A stretch of DNA of 64,000 nucleotides, taken from NCBI GenBank assembly GCA_937897645.1, contig CALCNV010000089.1:1-64000 (forward strand), written 5' to 3'. How positions within the stretch are numbered: the first letter of the stretch is position 1; the number at the start of each line of letters is the position of its first letter. The position numbers and the translations under genes were made by a program. Under the pieces are notes generated by a model. The model was given only the letters and a program-made list of their open reading frames with translations, made no database searches and was not told the origin of the DNA. The DNA is from an uncultured Lysobacteraceae bacterium (GTDB lineage: Bacteria; Pseudomonadota; Gammaproteobacteria; Xanthomonadales; Xanthomonadaceae). Below, one piece after another: positions 41,812-50,079 of the stretch.

Positions 41812-42477
41812 TCAGCGCACCGCATAGGCGCGCAGGAACATGTCCACCGCTGCGTCGATATGTGCGGCCACTTCGCCGCGCGGCGGCCTGGCGCACAGGC
41901 CGCAGAGCATGCGGCCGTGCAGCTCGCCCTTGAGCAGGGCGAAAAATTGCTGGGTGGCGCGCTCCGGATCAGCGATTTCCAATTCACCCGCGCCGATGCG
42001 CGCCTGCAGGAACGCACAGAACTCGTCCTGGGTGCGCTTGGGGCCGGCTTCCCAGAACAGCTTGCGCAAGGGGTCGTCGGCATTGCCGGGGGCCAGCATC
42101 ATGCGGTGGGTGCTGATGGCTTCATCGCTGCTGATCAGTGCGAAGAATCCGCTGGCGATGGCCTTCAACTGCGCGCGCAGCGGTCCTTTCAACTCCAGGT
42201 TGAACAGGTCGGGCGGCAGCATTTCCTCGCACTTGGCGCGGATGGCCGCGGCGAACAAAGCTTCCTTGTCGCCAAAATGGCTGTAGACCGTGAGCTTGGA
42301 CACGCCGGCTTCGGCCGCGATCTGGTCCATGCTGACCCCGGTGAAACCTTCGCGCGCGAACAGCCGCTTGGCCGCATCCAGGATGGCGGCACGCTTGCCC
42401 AGGTCCTTGGGCCGGCCGGGGCCGGAGGGCTTGGGTGCGGCTTTCTGGCGGCTGGTGGTGGGTGCTGTGCTGACCAT
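41812..42477 (-). CDS. TetR/AcrR-family repressor of the RND efflux pair
   Basis: A 221-residue regulator. The N-terminal HTH is ILDAAKRLFAREGFTGVSMD plus QIAAEAGVSKLTVYSHFGDKE, preceded by a Pro/Lys-rich basic tail. The C-terminal domain contains FDLFNL-like PPDLFNLELKGPLRAQLK and cysteines (MLCGLCARPPR). It is divergent from the RND membrane-fusion gene (85 bases apart), as AcrR-like repressors usually are relative to their pumps. The ligand is unknown; control of the pump is inferred from position. Confidence 0.88.
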   Translation of the reverse strand: MVSTAPTTSRQKAAPKPSGPGRPKDLGKRAAILDAAKRLFAREGFTGVSMDQIAAEAGVSKLTVYSHFGDKEALFAAAIRAKCEEMLPPDLFNLELKGPLRAQLKAIASGFFALISSDEAISTHRMMLAPGNADDPLRKLFWEAGPKRTQDEFCAFLQARIGAGELEIADPERATQQFFALLKGELHGRMLCGLCARPPRGEVAAHIDAAVDMFLRAYAVR

Positions 42478-42562
42478 GGATGAATACTAGACTAATCGGT
42501 TCGATATTTATACTATACCGTCAAGTCCATTTATTGCTGAACCCAGGCGGAGCAACCGAACC
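42478..42562. promoter_or_regulatory. AT-rich divergent promoter region
   Basis: 85 bases between the divergent tetR and RND genes, with an AT-rich core (ATACTAGACTAATCGGTTCG then ATATTTATACTATACC) that contains -10-like TATACT. A small hairpin ATCG-GTT-CGAT is present but weak, so an exact operator cannot be fixed. Confidence 0.4.
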
Positions 42563-43726
42563 ATGCACACCCTGCGCGTCTATGGAACGATCCTGATCGT
42601 GCTGGCCGGTCTGGCCGGTCTGGCCGGTCTGGCCGGTTGCAGCGACAAGCAAGAGACTACCGAAGCCCCGCGCCCGGTACTGGTGGTGCATCCCGGTGGT
42701 GGCGCGCAGGCGGCGATGTCGGCGTATGCCGGCGAAGTGCGCGCGCGTGAAGAAAGCGACCTGTCGTTCCGCGTTGGCGGCAAGCTGGTCCGGCGCAACG
42801 TGGATGCAGGCACGCGGGTCAAGCGCGGTGACGTGCTCGCGGTGCTGGACGCCGCTGACCTCGGCTTGCAGGCGCAGGCATCGCAGGCGCAACTGGTTGC
42901 AGCCGAGGCTGACCTGGTGCGCGCACGCGGTGACCGCGACCGCTACGCGAAACTGGTGGCCCAGCAGATGGTCAGCCGTTCCGCCTACGACGCCCAGAAC
43001 GCCGCCTACAAGGCCGCCGAAGGACAGGCGCGCGCCGCTCGTGCGCAGGCGGATGTCGCGCTCAACCAGGCGGGCTACGCACAGCTGCTGGCCCCGCGCG
43101 ACGGCGTCATCGCCACGCGCAAGGCCGAAGCCGGCCAAGTGGTCGCCGCTGGCCAGACCGTCTTCACCCTGGCGGCGGATGGCGGTCGCGAAGTCCTGAT
43201 CAGCCTTCCGGAAGGACGCATCCGCGAATTCAGCGTCGGCCAGCCGGTGCTGGTTGAACTGTGGAACGCGCCGGGCCAGCCCTTGCCTGGCACGATCCGC
43301 GAAATCTCCCCCGCCGCGGATGCGCAGACCCGCACCTTCGCCGCGCGCGTCAATCTGGCGGGTGATGCCGCCGCGGCCGTCGAGCTCGGCCAGAGCGCAC
43401 GCGTGTACGTGCAGGAAACCGGGCCGCAGGCGGCGCTGAGCGTGCCGCTGTCCGCCATACAGCGCGGCGCGAAAGGGGCGACCGCGGTGTGGATCGTGGA
43501 ACCGGCCACCGGCAAGGTGAAGTCGCAGCCGGTGCAGTTGGGTCGCCTCGGTGAAACCGACGCGCCGGTGCTGTCCGGCCTCAACGCCAACGACTGGGTC
43601 GTGGGCGCGGGCGGCCATCTGTTGCGCGAAGGCCAATTGGTGGCGCCGGTGGATGGCGACAACCGTCCGGTGCGGGTCGCGCCCGCGACGCCCACGCCCG
43701 CAACGGCGGCCAAGCAGGCGGACTGA
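42563..43726 (+). CDS. RND efflux periplasmic adaptor (membrane fusion) lipoprotein
   Basis: A 387-residue membrane-fusion protein linking an RND pump to a TolC channel. The signal peptide is unusual: LAG repeated four times, then Cys26 (lipobox LAGC). Mature features are the beta-barrel/lipoyl part ESDLSFRVGGKLVRRNVDAG, the helical hairpin with LQAQASQAQLVAAEADLVRA, and the second lipoyl half ALLAPRDGVIATRKAEAGQV (YAQLLAPRDG). The C-terminus is Pro/Ala/Thr-rich. It overlaps no gene but precedes the pump gene by three bases, so they form one operon. The substrate is unknown. Confidence 0.92.
   Translation: MHTLRVYGTILIVLAGLAGLAGLAGCSDKQETTEAPRPVLVVHPGGGAQAAMSAYAGEVRAREESDLSFRVGGKLVRRNVDAGTRVKRGDVLAVLDAADLGLQAQASQAQLVAAEADLVRARGDRDRYAKLVAQQMVSRSAYDAQNAAYKAAEGQARAARAQADVALNQAGYAQLLAPRDGVIATRKAEAGQVVAAGQTVFTLAADGGREVLISLPEGRIREFSVGQPVLVELWNAPGQPLPGTIREISPAADAQTRTFAARVNLAGDAAAAVELGQSARVYVQETGPQAALSVPLSAIQRGAKGATAVWIVEPATGKVKSQPVQLGRLGETDAPVLSGLNANDWVVGAGGHLLREGQLVAPVDGDNRPVRVAPATPTPATAAKQAD
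42602..42637 (+). repeat. Four tandem copies of a 9-base unit inside a signal-peptide coding region
   Basis: CTGGCCGGT repeated four times without a mismatch (42602-42637), directly before the lipidated Cys codon TGC. It encodes Leu-Ala-Gly four times. Because the unit is a multiple of three, slippage changes the signal peptide length by three residues without shifting the frame. Confidence 0.95.
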
Positions 43727-43729
43727 GCC

Positions 43730-46700
43730 ATGAAGCGCTTCAACCTGTCCGAATGGGCGCTGACCCACCGCAGCCTGGTGCTGTACGCGATGATCGTGCT
43801 CGGCATCATCGGCGCGTGGTCGTACCGCCACCTCGGCCAGTCCGAAGATCCGCCCTTCACCTTCAAGGTCATGGTGGTGCGCACGGTGTGGCCGGGCGCC
43901 ACCGCGGACGAAGTCTCCCGGCAGGTCAGCGAGCGCATCGAGAAGGCGCTAATGACCACCGGCAACTACGAATACATCCGTTCGTATTCGCGCCCCGGTG
44001 AGTCGCAGGTCATCTTCGTGGCGCGCGACTCCATGCACTCCGACGAAATACCCGCGCTCTGGTACCAGGCGCGCAAGAAAGTCGGCGACATCCGCGCCAC
44101 CCTGCCCGAGGGCGTGATCGGGCCGTTCTTCAACGACGAATTCGGCGACACCTTCGGCAATATCTACGCGCTCACCGGCAAGGGCTTCGACTATGCGGTG
44201 ATGAAGGACTACGCCGAGCGCATCCAGCTGGAGCTGCAGCGCGTCGCCGACGTGGGCAAGGTGGAGCTGGTCGGCCTGCAGGACGAGAAGATCTGGATCG
44301 AGCTCTCCAACACCAAGCTGGCCACGCTGGGCATCCCGATGGCCGTGGTGCAGCAGGCGGTGGATTCGCAGAACGCGCTCACGTCCAGCGGTTTCTTCGA
44401 AACCCCGAGCACCCGCCTGCAGTTGCGCGTCAGCGGAAAATTCGATTCGGTCGAGAAAATCCGCGAGTTCCCCATCCAGGCCGGCGGCCGCAGCATCCGC
44501 CTGGGCGACATCGCCGATGTCCACCGCGGCTTCGCCGATCCGTCCGCACCGCGCATGCGCTTCATGGGCGAAGACGCCATCGGCCTGGCCGTGGCCATGA
44601 AGAACGGCGGCGATATCATCGCCCTCGGCGATACGCTGGACAGCGAGTTCACGCGCCTACAGAAAACCCTGCCGCTGGGCATGGAGCTGCGCAAGGTGTC
44701 GGACCAGCCGGAAGCCGTGCGCGAATCAGTCGGTGAATTCGTGCGCGTGCTGGCCGAGGCCGTGGTCATCGTGCTGCTGGTCAGTTTCTTTTCGCTCGGC
44801 CTGCGCACCGGCCTGGTGGTGGCGGTGACCATCCCGCTGGTGCTGGCGATGACCTTCGCGCTGATGCACCACTTCGGCATCGGCCTGCACAAGATTTCGC
44901 TGGGCGCATTGGTGCTCGCGCTGGGCCTGCTGGTGGACGACGCGATCATCGCGGTGGAGATGATGGCGATCAAGATGGAACAGGGCTTCGACCGCATGCG
45001 TGCGGCCAGCTTCGCCTACACGTCCACCGCCTTCCCCATGCTCACCGGCACCCTGATCACCGCCGCGGGCTTCCTGCCCATCGCCACCGCGGCATCGGGT
45101 ACCGGTGAATACACGCGTTCGCTGTTCCAGGTCGTGACGATTGCACTTGTCGTGTCGTGGATCGCGGCGGTGCTGTTCATCCCGTACCTTGGCGACAAGA
45201 TGCTCCCGGACCTGCATCAACCCAGGCCGCCCAAGGCCGGTTCGCTGGCGGCACGCTGGCGTGGACTGCGCGAACGTGCGGCGGATCGCTATCCCGCGTT
45301 CGACCGCTGGCTGGCGCCCAAGCCGCACGCCACGCACGAAGCCGATCCGTATGCGACGCCGTTCTACCAGCGCTACCGCAAGTTGCTGGACGCCTGCCTG
45401 CGCCATCGCTGGCTGGTGATCGGCATCACCGTGCTGGCGTTCGTGCTGTCGATCGCGCTGTTTCGCTTCGTGCCGCAGCAGTTCTTCCCGGCCTCGGTGC
45501 GTCCCGAACTGATGATCGACATGGAACTGGCCGAAGGCAGTTCGCTACGCGCCACCGAAGTGCAGGCCAAGCGCCTGGAAGCCCTGCTGGCCAAGCGCGA
45601 GGGCGTGGCCAACTACGTGGCCTATGTCGGCACCGGGTCGCCGCGCTTCTATCTGCCGCTGGACCAGCAGCTGCCGCAGGCCAATTTCGCGCAGTTTGTG
45701 GTGTTGACCAAGGATGTCCAGGTGCGCGAGTCGCTGCGCCACTGGCTGATCGACGAGGTCGCCCCGCAATTCCCGCAACTGCAGTTCCGCGTGACCCGGC
45801 TGGAAAACGGCCCGCCGGTGGGCTATCCCATCCAGCTCCGCATTTCCGGCGAGCACGTCGACCGCGTGCAGGCGCTGGCCCAGCAGGTCGCCGCGCAGGT
45901 GCGGTTGAATCCGCATGCCTACAACGTGAACCTCGATTGGGACGAACCCAGCAAGGTCGTGCGCCTGCAGATCGACCAAGACCGCGCACGCGCGCTGGGC
46001 GTGAGCACGGCGGACGTCTCGCACTTCCTCACCAGCTCGCTGTCCGGCCTGCGCGTCAGCACCTACCGCGAAGGCAACCAGTTGATCGAGATCCTGCTGC
46101 GCGGCCCCGAGCGGGAGCGTGCGCGCGTGGACATGCTGGGCAGCCTGTCGGTACCCACCGCCAATGGCAGCGTGCCGCTGTCGCAGATCGCCACGATTGA
46201 ATACGCGTTCGAGGACGGCATCATCTGGCACCGCAACCGCCTGCCCACGGTGACCGTGCGCGCGGACATCCGTGACGGCGTTACCGCGCCAACGGTAGTC
46301 GGGCAGATCGTGCCCACGCTGGACAGGATCCGCGCGGAACTGCCGCAGGGCTACCTGCTGGAAACTGGCGGCGCGGTGGAGGATTCGGCGCGTGGGCAGA
46401 AGTCCATCGCCGCCGGCCTGCCACTGTTCCTGCTGGCGGTGGTCACCCTGCTGATGCTGCAGCTGCGCAGCTTCTCGCGTACCGCGCTGGTGCTGCTGAC
46501 CGCGCCGCTGGGGTTGATCGGCGTGACCTTCGCCCTGCTGGTGTTCCGGGTGCCGTTCGGCTTCGTGGCCATGCTGGGCACCATCGCCCTGTCCGGCATG
46601 ATCATGCGCAACTCGGTGATCCTGGTGGACCAGATCCAGCAGGACATCGACGCCGGCCACGACCGCTGGCACGCGATCATCGATGCCACCGTGCGCCGTT

Positions 46701-46894
46701 TCCGCCCCATCGTGCTGACTGCGCTGGCGGCGGTATTGGCCATGATCCCGCTGTCGCGCAGCGTGTTCTTCGGCCCCATGGCGGTTGCCATCATGGGGGG
46801 CCTGGCCGTGGCCACGGTGCTGACCTTGCTGTTCCTGCCTGCGCTCTATGCGGCCTGGTTCAAGGTGAAGCCGGAAGAGGGCGGGGCGCACTGA
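43730..46894 (+). CDS. RND efflux pump inner-membrane transporter
   Basis: A 1054-residue RND permease (HAE/CusA-like size). Twelve membrane segments and two large periplasmic loops are expected. Transmembrane segment 4 carries the proton-relay pair Asp403-Asp404 (LLVDDAIIAVEMM). The N-terminus begins LSEWALTHRSLVLYAMIVLG, and the C-terminus ends in a short cytoplasmic tail (WFKVKPEEGG). The sequence GYEYIRS-like GNYEYIRSYSRPGESQVIF near the N-terminal porter domain is typical of the branch related to multidrug or lipid-type pumps. Export of drugs or lipids by proton exchange is inferred; a local tolC gene is at 39617-40981. Confidence 0.95.
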   Translation: MKRFNLSEWALTHRSLVLYAMIVLGIIGAWSYRHLGQSEDPPFTFKVMVVRTVWPGATADEVSRQVSERIEKALMTTGNYEYIRSYSRPGESQVIFVARDSMHSDEIPALWYQARKKVGDIRATLPEGVIGPFFNDEFGDTFGNIYALTGKGFDYAVMKDYAERIQLELQRVADVGKVELVGLQDEKIWIELSNTKLATLGIPMAVVQQAVDSQNALTSSGFFETPSTRLQLRVSGKFDSVEKIREFPIQAGGRSIRLGDIADVHRGFADPSAPRMRFMGEDAIGLAVAMKNGGDIIALGDTLDSEFTRLQKTLPLGMELRKVSDQPEAVRESVGEFVRVLAEAVVIVLLVSFFSLGLRTGLVVAVTIPLVLAMTFALMHHFGIGLHKISLGALVLALGLLVDDAIIAVEMMAIKMEQGFDRMRAASFAYTSTAFPMLTGTLITAAGFLPIATAASGTGEYTRSLFQVVTIALVVSWIAAVLFIPYLGDKMLPDLHQPRPPKAGSLAARWRGLRERAADRYPAFDRWLAPKPHATHEADPYATPFYQRYRKLLDACLRHRWLVIGITVLAFVLSIALFRFVPQQFFPASVRPELMIDMELAEGSSLRATEVQAKRLEALLAKREGVANYVAYVGTGSPRFYLPLDQQLPQANFAQFVVLTKDVQVRESLRHWLIDEVAPQFPQLQFRVTRLENGPPVGYPIQLRISGEHVDRVQALAQQVAAQVRLNPHAYNVNLDWDEPSKVVRLQIDQDRARALGVSTADVSHFLTSSLSGLRVSTYREGNQLIEILLRGPERERARVDMLGSLSVPTANGSVPLSQIATIEYAFEDGIIWHRNRLPTVTVRADIRDGVTAPTVVGQIVPTLDRIRAELPQGYLLETGGAVEDSARGQKSIAAGLPLFLLAVVTLLMLQLRSFSRTALVLLTAPLGLIGVTFALLVFRVPFGFVAMLGTIALSGMIMRNSVILVDQIQQDIDAGHDRWHAIIDATVRRFRPIVLTALAAVLAMIPLSRSVFFGPMAVAIMGGLAVATVLTLLFLPALYAAWFKVKPEEGGAH

Positions 46895-46972
46895 CGCGTT
46901 CCCAACCGGGCAGTCCAGGCCCGGTCAGGTGAATTGCTGGGCTGCAGCAACCGCTCGGCCCCTTGTCGCGCC

Positions 46973-47001
46973 TATAATTCGCCGAATGTAAACGGTTACA
47001 T
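46973..47001 (+). promoter_or_regulatory. Promoter -10 and LacI-type operator of the beta-glucosidase gene
   Basis: A consensus TATAAT (46973-46978) is followed by ATGTAAACGGTTACAT (46986-47001), a near-perfect palindrome centred on CG as is typical for LacI/GalR-family repressors. The operator lies between the -10 element and the start codon at 47012, where binding would block transcription. No clear -35 element was found. Confidence 0.7.
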
Positions 47002-47011
47002 AGAGTGAACG

Positions 47012-49186
47012 ATGCGCCTGGATGATCGACTGGAAGCGCTTCTCGCGCAGATGAGCCTGGAAGAGAAAGTCGGCCAGCTCGGCATATTCGCCGACATGCT
47101 GCGCCCGTTCGTTCCCGGGATAAATCCGGAAATGAACGAGCGCGACGCCACCCAGACCCTGGACCTGGTCCGTTCCGGCCGGGCGGGCGCGCTGTTCAAT
47201 GGCGTCGGCGCGGCGCTGGGCCGCGAGGCGCAGCGCGTGGCGGTGGAAGAAACCCGCCTCGGCATCCCGCTGTTGTTCGGCGCGGATGTCATCCACGGCA
47301 TGCGCACCGTGTTCCCGATTCCGCTGGGCGAGGCCGCCAGCTTCGAGCCCGCACTTGCGCAGCGCACCGCGCGCGCCGCCGCCATCGAAGCCACCGCCGC
47401 CGGCCTGCACTGGACCTTCGCCCCCACCGTAGATATCGCCCGCGACCAGCGCTGGGGCCGCGTGGCCGAAGCCGCGGGCGAAGACGTATTCCTGAGTTGC
47501 GCATTCGCCGCCGCGCGCGTGCAGGGTTTCCAGGGCGACGACCTGAAGGCCGCCGACGCCATGCTGGCCACGCCCAAGCACTTCGCCGCCTACGGCGCGG
47601 TGATGGGTGGGCTGGATTACAACAGCGTGGAAATTTCCGAAGGCACCCTGCGCGACGTGCACCTGCCGCCGTTCAAGGCCGCACTCGACGCCGGCGCGCT
47701 GACCGTCATGAGCGCGTTCAACGACATCAACGGCGTGCCGGCCTCGGCCAGCCACCAGCTCATGACCGTCATCCTGCGCGAGGAATGGAAGTTCCGCGGC
47801 TTCGTGGTGTCCGATTACACCGCCGATTTCGAACTGGTCGCGCACGGCTATGCCAGCGACGATCGCGAAGCTACCGAACTCGCATTCAATGCCGGCCTCG
47901 ACATGAGCATGCAAAGCGGGCTGTACGGCGCACACCTCGCCGCGCTGGTGGAAGACGGCAAAGTGGATATGCAAACCGTGGACGACAGCGTGCGCCGGGT
48001 GCTGGCGATCAAGGGTGCGATCGGCCTGTTCGACAATCCGTACCGGTCGCTGGATCCGCAGCGCGAAAGCGAACTTGATCCCTCGCAACATGCCGCCTTG
48101 GCGCGCGAAGCGGCGCAGCGTTCCATGGTGCTGCTGAAGAACGACGGCGACGTGCTGCCGTTACCGAAGTCGGGCAAGAAAATTGCGTTGATCGGCCCGT
48201 TCGCGGAAGACCGCGACCATCTGGAAGGCTGCTGGAGCCTGTTCGGCGACAAGCGCATCCAGGTCAACCTGGCCGATGGCCTGCGCGCGGCGATGGACGA
48301 TGGCGATGACCTGCTGGTCGCGCCGGGTTGTGGTTTCGAGGACGCGATCGAAGGCGGGATGCAAGCCGCGCTCGCCGCGGCCAACCAGGCCGACGTGGTC
48401 CTGCTGGCGGTGGGCGAGCCGCAGAATTACAGCGGCGAAGCGCAGTCGCGCAACCAGATCGTGTTGCCCGCCGTGCAGCAGGCGCTGGCCGAAGCCGTCG
48501 CCAGCACCGGCAAGCCGGTGGTGGTGCTGTTGCGCAATGGGCGCGCGCTGGCGCTGGAAGGCGCCGTGCGCAATGCCGATGCCATCGTGGTCACCTGGTT
48601 CCTCGGCAGCCAGACCGGCACGGCGGTGGCGGACGTGGTGTTCGGCGACTTCAATCCCTGCGGAAAATTGCCGGTGAGTTTCCCCAGCCTGGTCGGCCAG
48701 CAGCCGCTGTACTACAACCGCGCACGCAGCGGCCGCCCCGAATTGCCGGACATGACCGAATTCAAGACGCGCTGGCGCGAAGGTTCGCACCTGCCGCTGT
48801 ACCCGTTCGGCCATGGACTTTCCTACACGCGCTTCGCGTATTCGGCACCGGCACTCGACGAGGCCAGGCTTGCGTGGGATGGCACCTTGACCGTGCGCGC
48901 CACCGTCACCAACACCGGTGATCGCGCAGGCGAGGAAGTGGTGCAGCTGTACGTGCATGACCGCGTCGCCAGCCGCGTGCGCCCGATCCGCGAACTGAAG
49001 GGCTTCCGCAAGATCGCCCTGCAGCCCGGCGAACACGCCGACGTCGAGTTCGTGCTGGACCGGCATGCGCTTTCGTTCACCCGCGCGAATGGCGGATTCG
49101 GTGCGGAGCCGGGCCTGTTCGACCTGTGGGTCGCGCCGTCGTCGGAAGCGGGCGAAGCGGTGCGGTTCGAGTTGTCGAAGGCCTGA
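47012..49186 (+). CDS. bglX: GH3-family beta-glucosidase
   Basis: A 724-residue GH3 hydrolase in the BglX branch. The TIM-barrel part holds LGIPLLFGADVIHGMRTVFP, the ATPKHFAAYG region and the nucleophile Asp268 in FVVSDYTADF. The (alpha/beta)6 sandwich follows (SMVLLKNDGDVLPLPKSGKK), then a C-terminal fibronectin type III-like domain (GTLTVRATVTNTGDRAGEEV). The N-terminus MRLDDRLEALLAQMSLEEKV has no signal peptide, unlike E. coli BglX, so the enzyme is likely cytoplasmic and acts on imported oligosaccharides. Expression is probably controlled by a LacI-type repressor through the palindrome at 46986-47001; that regulator is not in the window. Confidence 0.95.
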   Translation: MRLDDRLEALLAQMSLEEKVGQLGIFADMLRPFVPGINPEMNERDATQTLDLVRSGRAGALFNGVGAALGREAQRVAVEETRLGIPLLFGADVIHGMRTVFPIPLGEAASFEPALAQRTARAAAIEATAAGLHWTFAPTVDIARDQRWGRVAEAAGEDVFLSCAFAAARVQGFQGDDLKAADAMLATPKHFAAYGAVMGGLDYNSVEISEGTLRDVHLPPFKAALDAGALTVMSAFNDINGVPASASHQLMTVILREEWKFRGFVVSDYTADFELVAHGYASDDREATELAFNAGLDMSMQSGLYGAHLAALVEDGKVDMQTVDDSVRRVLAIKGAIGLFDNPYRSLDPQRESELDPSQHAALAREAAQRSMVLLKNDGDVLPLPKSGKKIALIGPFAEDRDHLEGCWSLFGDKRIQVNLADGLRAAMDDGDDLLVAPGCGFEDAIEGGMQAALAAANQADVVLLAVGEPQNYSGEAQSRNQIVLPAVQQALAEAVASTGKPVVVLLRNGRALALEGAVRNADAIVVTWFLGSQTGTAVADVVFGDFNPCGKLPVSFPSLVGQQPLYYNRARSGRPELPDMTEFKTRWREGSHLPLYPFGHGLSYTRFAYSAPALDEARLAWDGTLTVRATVTNTGDRAGEEVVQLYVHDRVASRVRPIRELKGFRKIALQPGEHADVEFVLDRHALSFTRANGGFGAEPGLFDLWVAPSSEAGEAVRFELSKA

Positions 49187-49345
49187 TTGCCTACAGGTTT
49201 CGCCACGGTACGCACACTTCGTATTGCCGCACCCTGCAGGCGTTGGTCGCACGCCGCCTCCATGGCGTGGTCCAGCCGCAGGGTGTGCCCGCATTCAGGC
49301 TGGGGCGATGAAAGCCCGTGATTGAATGTTTTGTTGATGCCCAAC

Positions 49346-49373
49346 TTACAACTGAGTAACAAGCCGCTAATAG
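49346..49373 (+). promoter_or_regulatory. Candidate promoter of the seven-gene operon
   Basis: TTACAA (49346-49351) and TAATAG (49368-49373) with a 16-base spacer lie in the 218-base gap before the operon start at 49405. Motif matches are moderate, so this is a weak call. Confidence 0.3.
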
Positions 49374-49404
49374 AGACTTAATCGGGCGCCACCAGCATGG
49401 CGCC

Positions 49405-50079
49405 ATGTCCGAATCCATGCTGTTGCGCGGCACTCGCGCCGCCCATTCCCAGTTCGCCACCCGCACGCTCGTCGATGCGCGCCATCCGGCCCGTGCCGAG
49501 GTCGAGGCGTACATCGCGCGCATCTATTGGCAGCGCTACGGCGCGGTACTGCGCAGCTTCCTGCCACACCTGATGGTCTACCGCGATGCATCCGGGGCCA
49601 TCCGCGCGGCCGTGGGGCTGCGTCGCGGCGGCGAGGGCGGTTTCTTCGTGGAGCAGTACCTGCAGGCATCCGCGGAACAGGCGATCGCCAGCGTCACCGG
49701 TATTGCGCCAGCGCGCGGCGAGCTGGTGGAGGTGGGGAATTTCGCCTCGGCATCGGCCGGGGATGCGCGCGAACTCATCCTGCAGCTGACCGCCAGCCTG
49801 CATGCAGAAGGATTGCGCTGGGTACTGTTCGCGGCCACCCGGCAACTTCGCAATGCCTTCGATCGCCTGCACCTGTCCACGGTCGAGCTGGCCGAGGCGC
49901 GCAGCGAGTGCCTCTCCGGCGACCACAGCGACTGGGGCAGTTACTACGACGCGCAACCCAAGGTCATGTTCGGCGACATCGCCGCAGGCCACGCGTACCT
50001 GGCGCGCATGGCGGCCACCCGCGCCGCCGATGACGCCGCCGCGCCTGCGTTCGGTTTCCGCATGGCGGTGGCGACATGA
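49405..50079 (+). CDS. Thermostable-hemolysin-family (GNAT-like) protein
   Basis: A 224-residue member of the family named after Vibrio thermostable hemolysin. It has a GNAT/autoinducer-synthase-like fold: LVDARHPARAEVEAYIARIY, QRYGAVLRSFLPHLMVYRDA, IRAAVGLRRGGEGGFFVEQY with LVEVGNFAS, and DARELILQLTASLHAEGLRW. GNAT relatives transfer acyl groups from CoA or ACP; haemolysis is not implied by the name. It is the first gene of an operon (four-base overlap with the ligase gene) whose products resemble a fatty-acyl pathway. No signal peptide. Confidence 0.82.
   Translation: MSESMLLRGTRAAHSQFATRTLVDARHPARAEVEAYIARIYWQRYGAVLRSFLPHLMVYRDASGAIRAAVGLRRGGEGGFFVEQYLQASAEQAIASVTGIAPARGELVEVGNFASASAGDARELILQLTASLHAEGLRWVLFAATRQLRNAFDRLHLSTVELAEARSECLSGDHSDWGSYYDAQPKVMFGDIAAGHAYLARMAATRAADDAAAPAFGFRMAVAT

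Noticed and set aside
40927..42483. A 518-codon plus-strand frame over tolC, pcm and tetR
   Set aside because: It opposes three supported genes and has no signal, domain or ribosome binding site.
45545..46891. A 448-codon minus-strand frame inside the RND pump gene
   Set aside because: Shadow frame of a well-supported 1054-residue RND transporter.
49405..50079. A haemolysin toxin gene
   Set aside because: The family name comes from a Vibrio protein; the fold is GNAT-like and the operon context is metabolic, so a toxin role is not supported.
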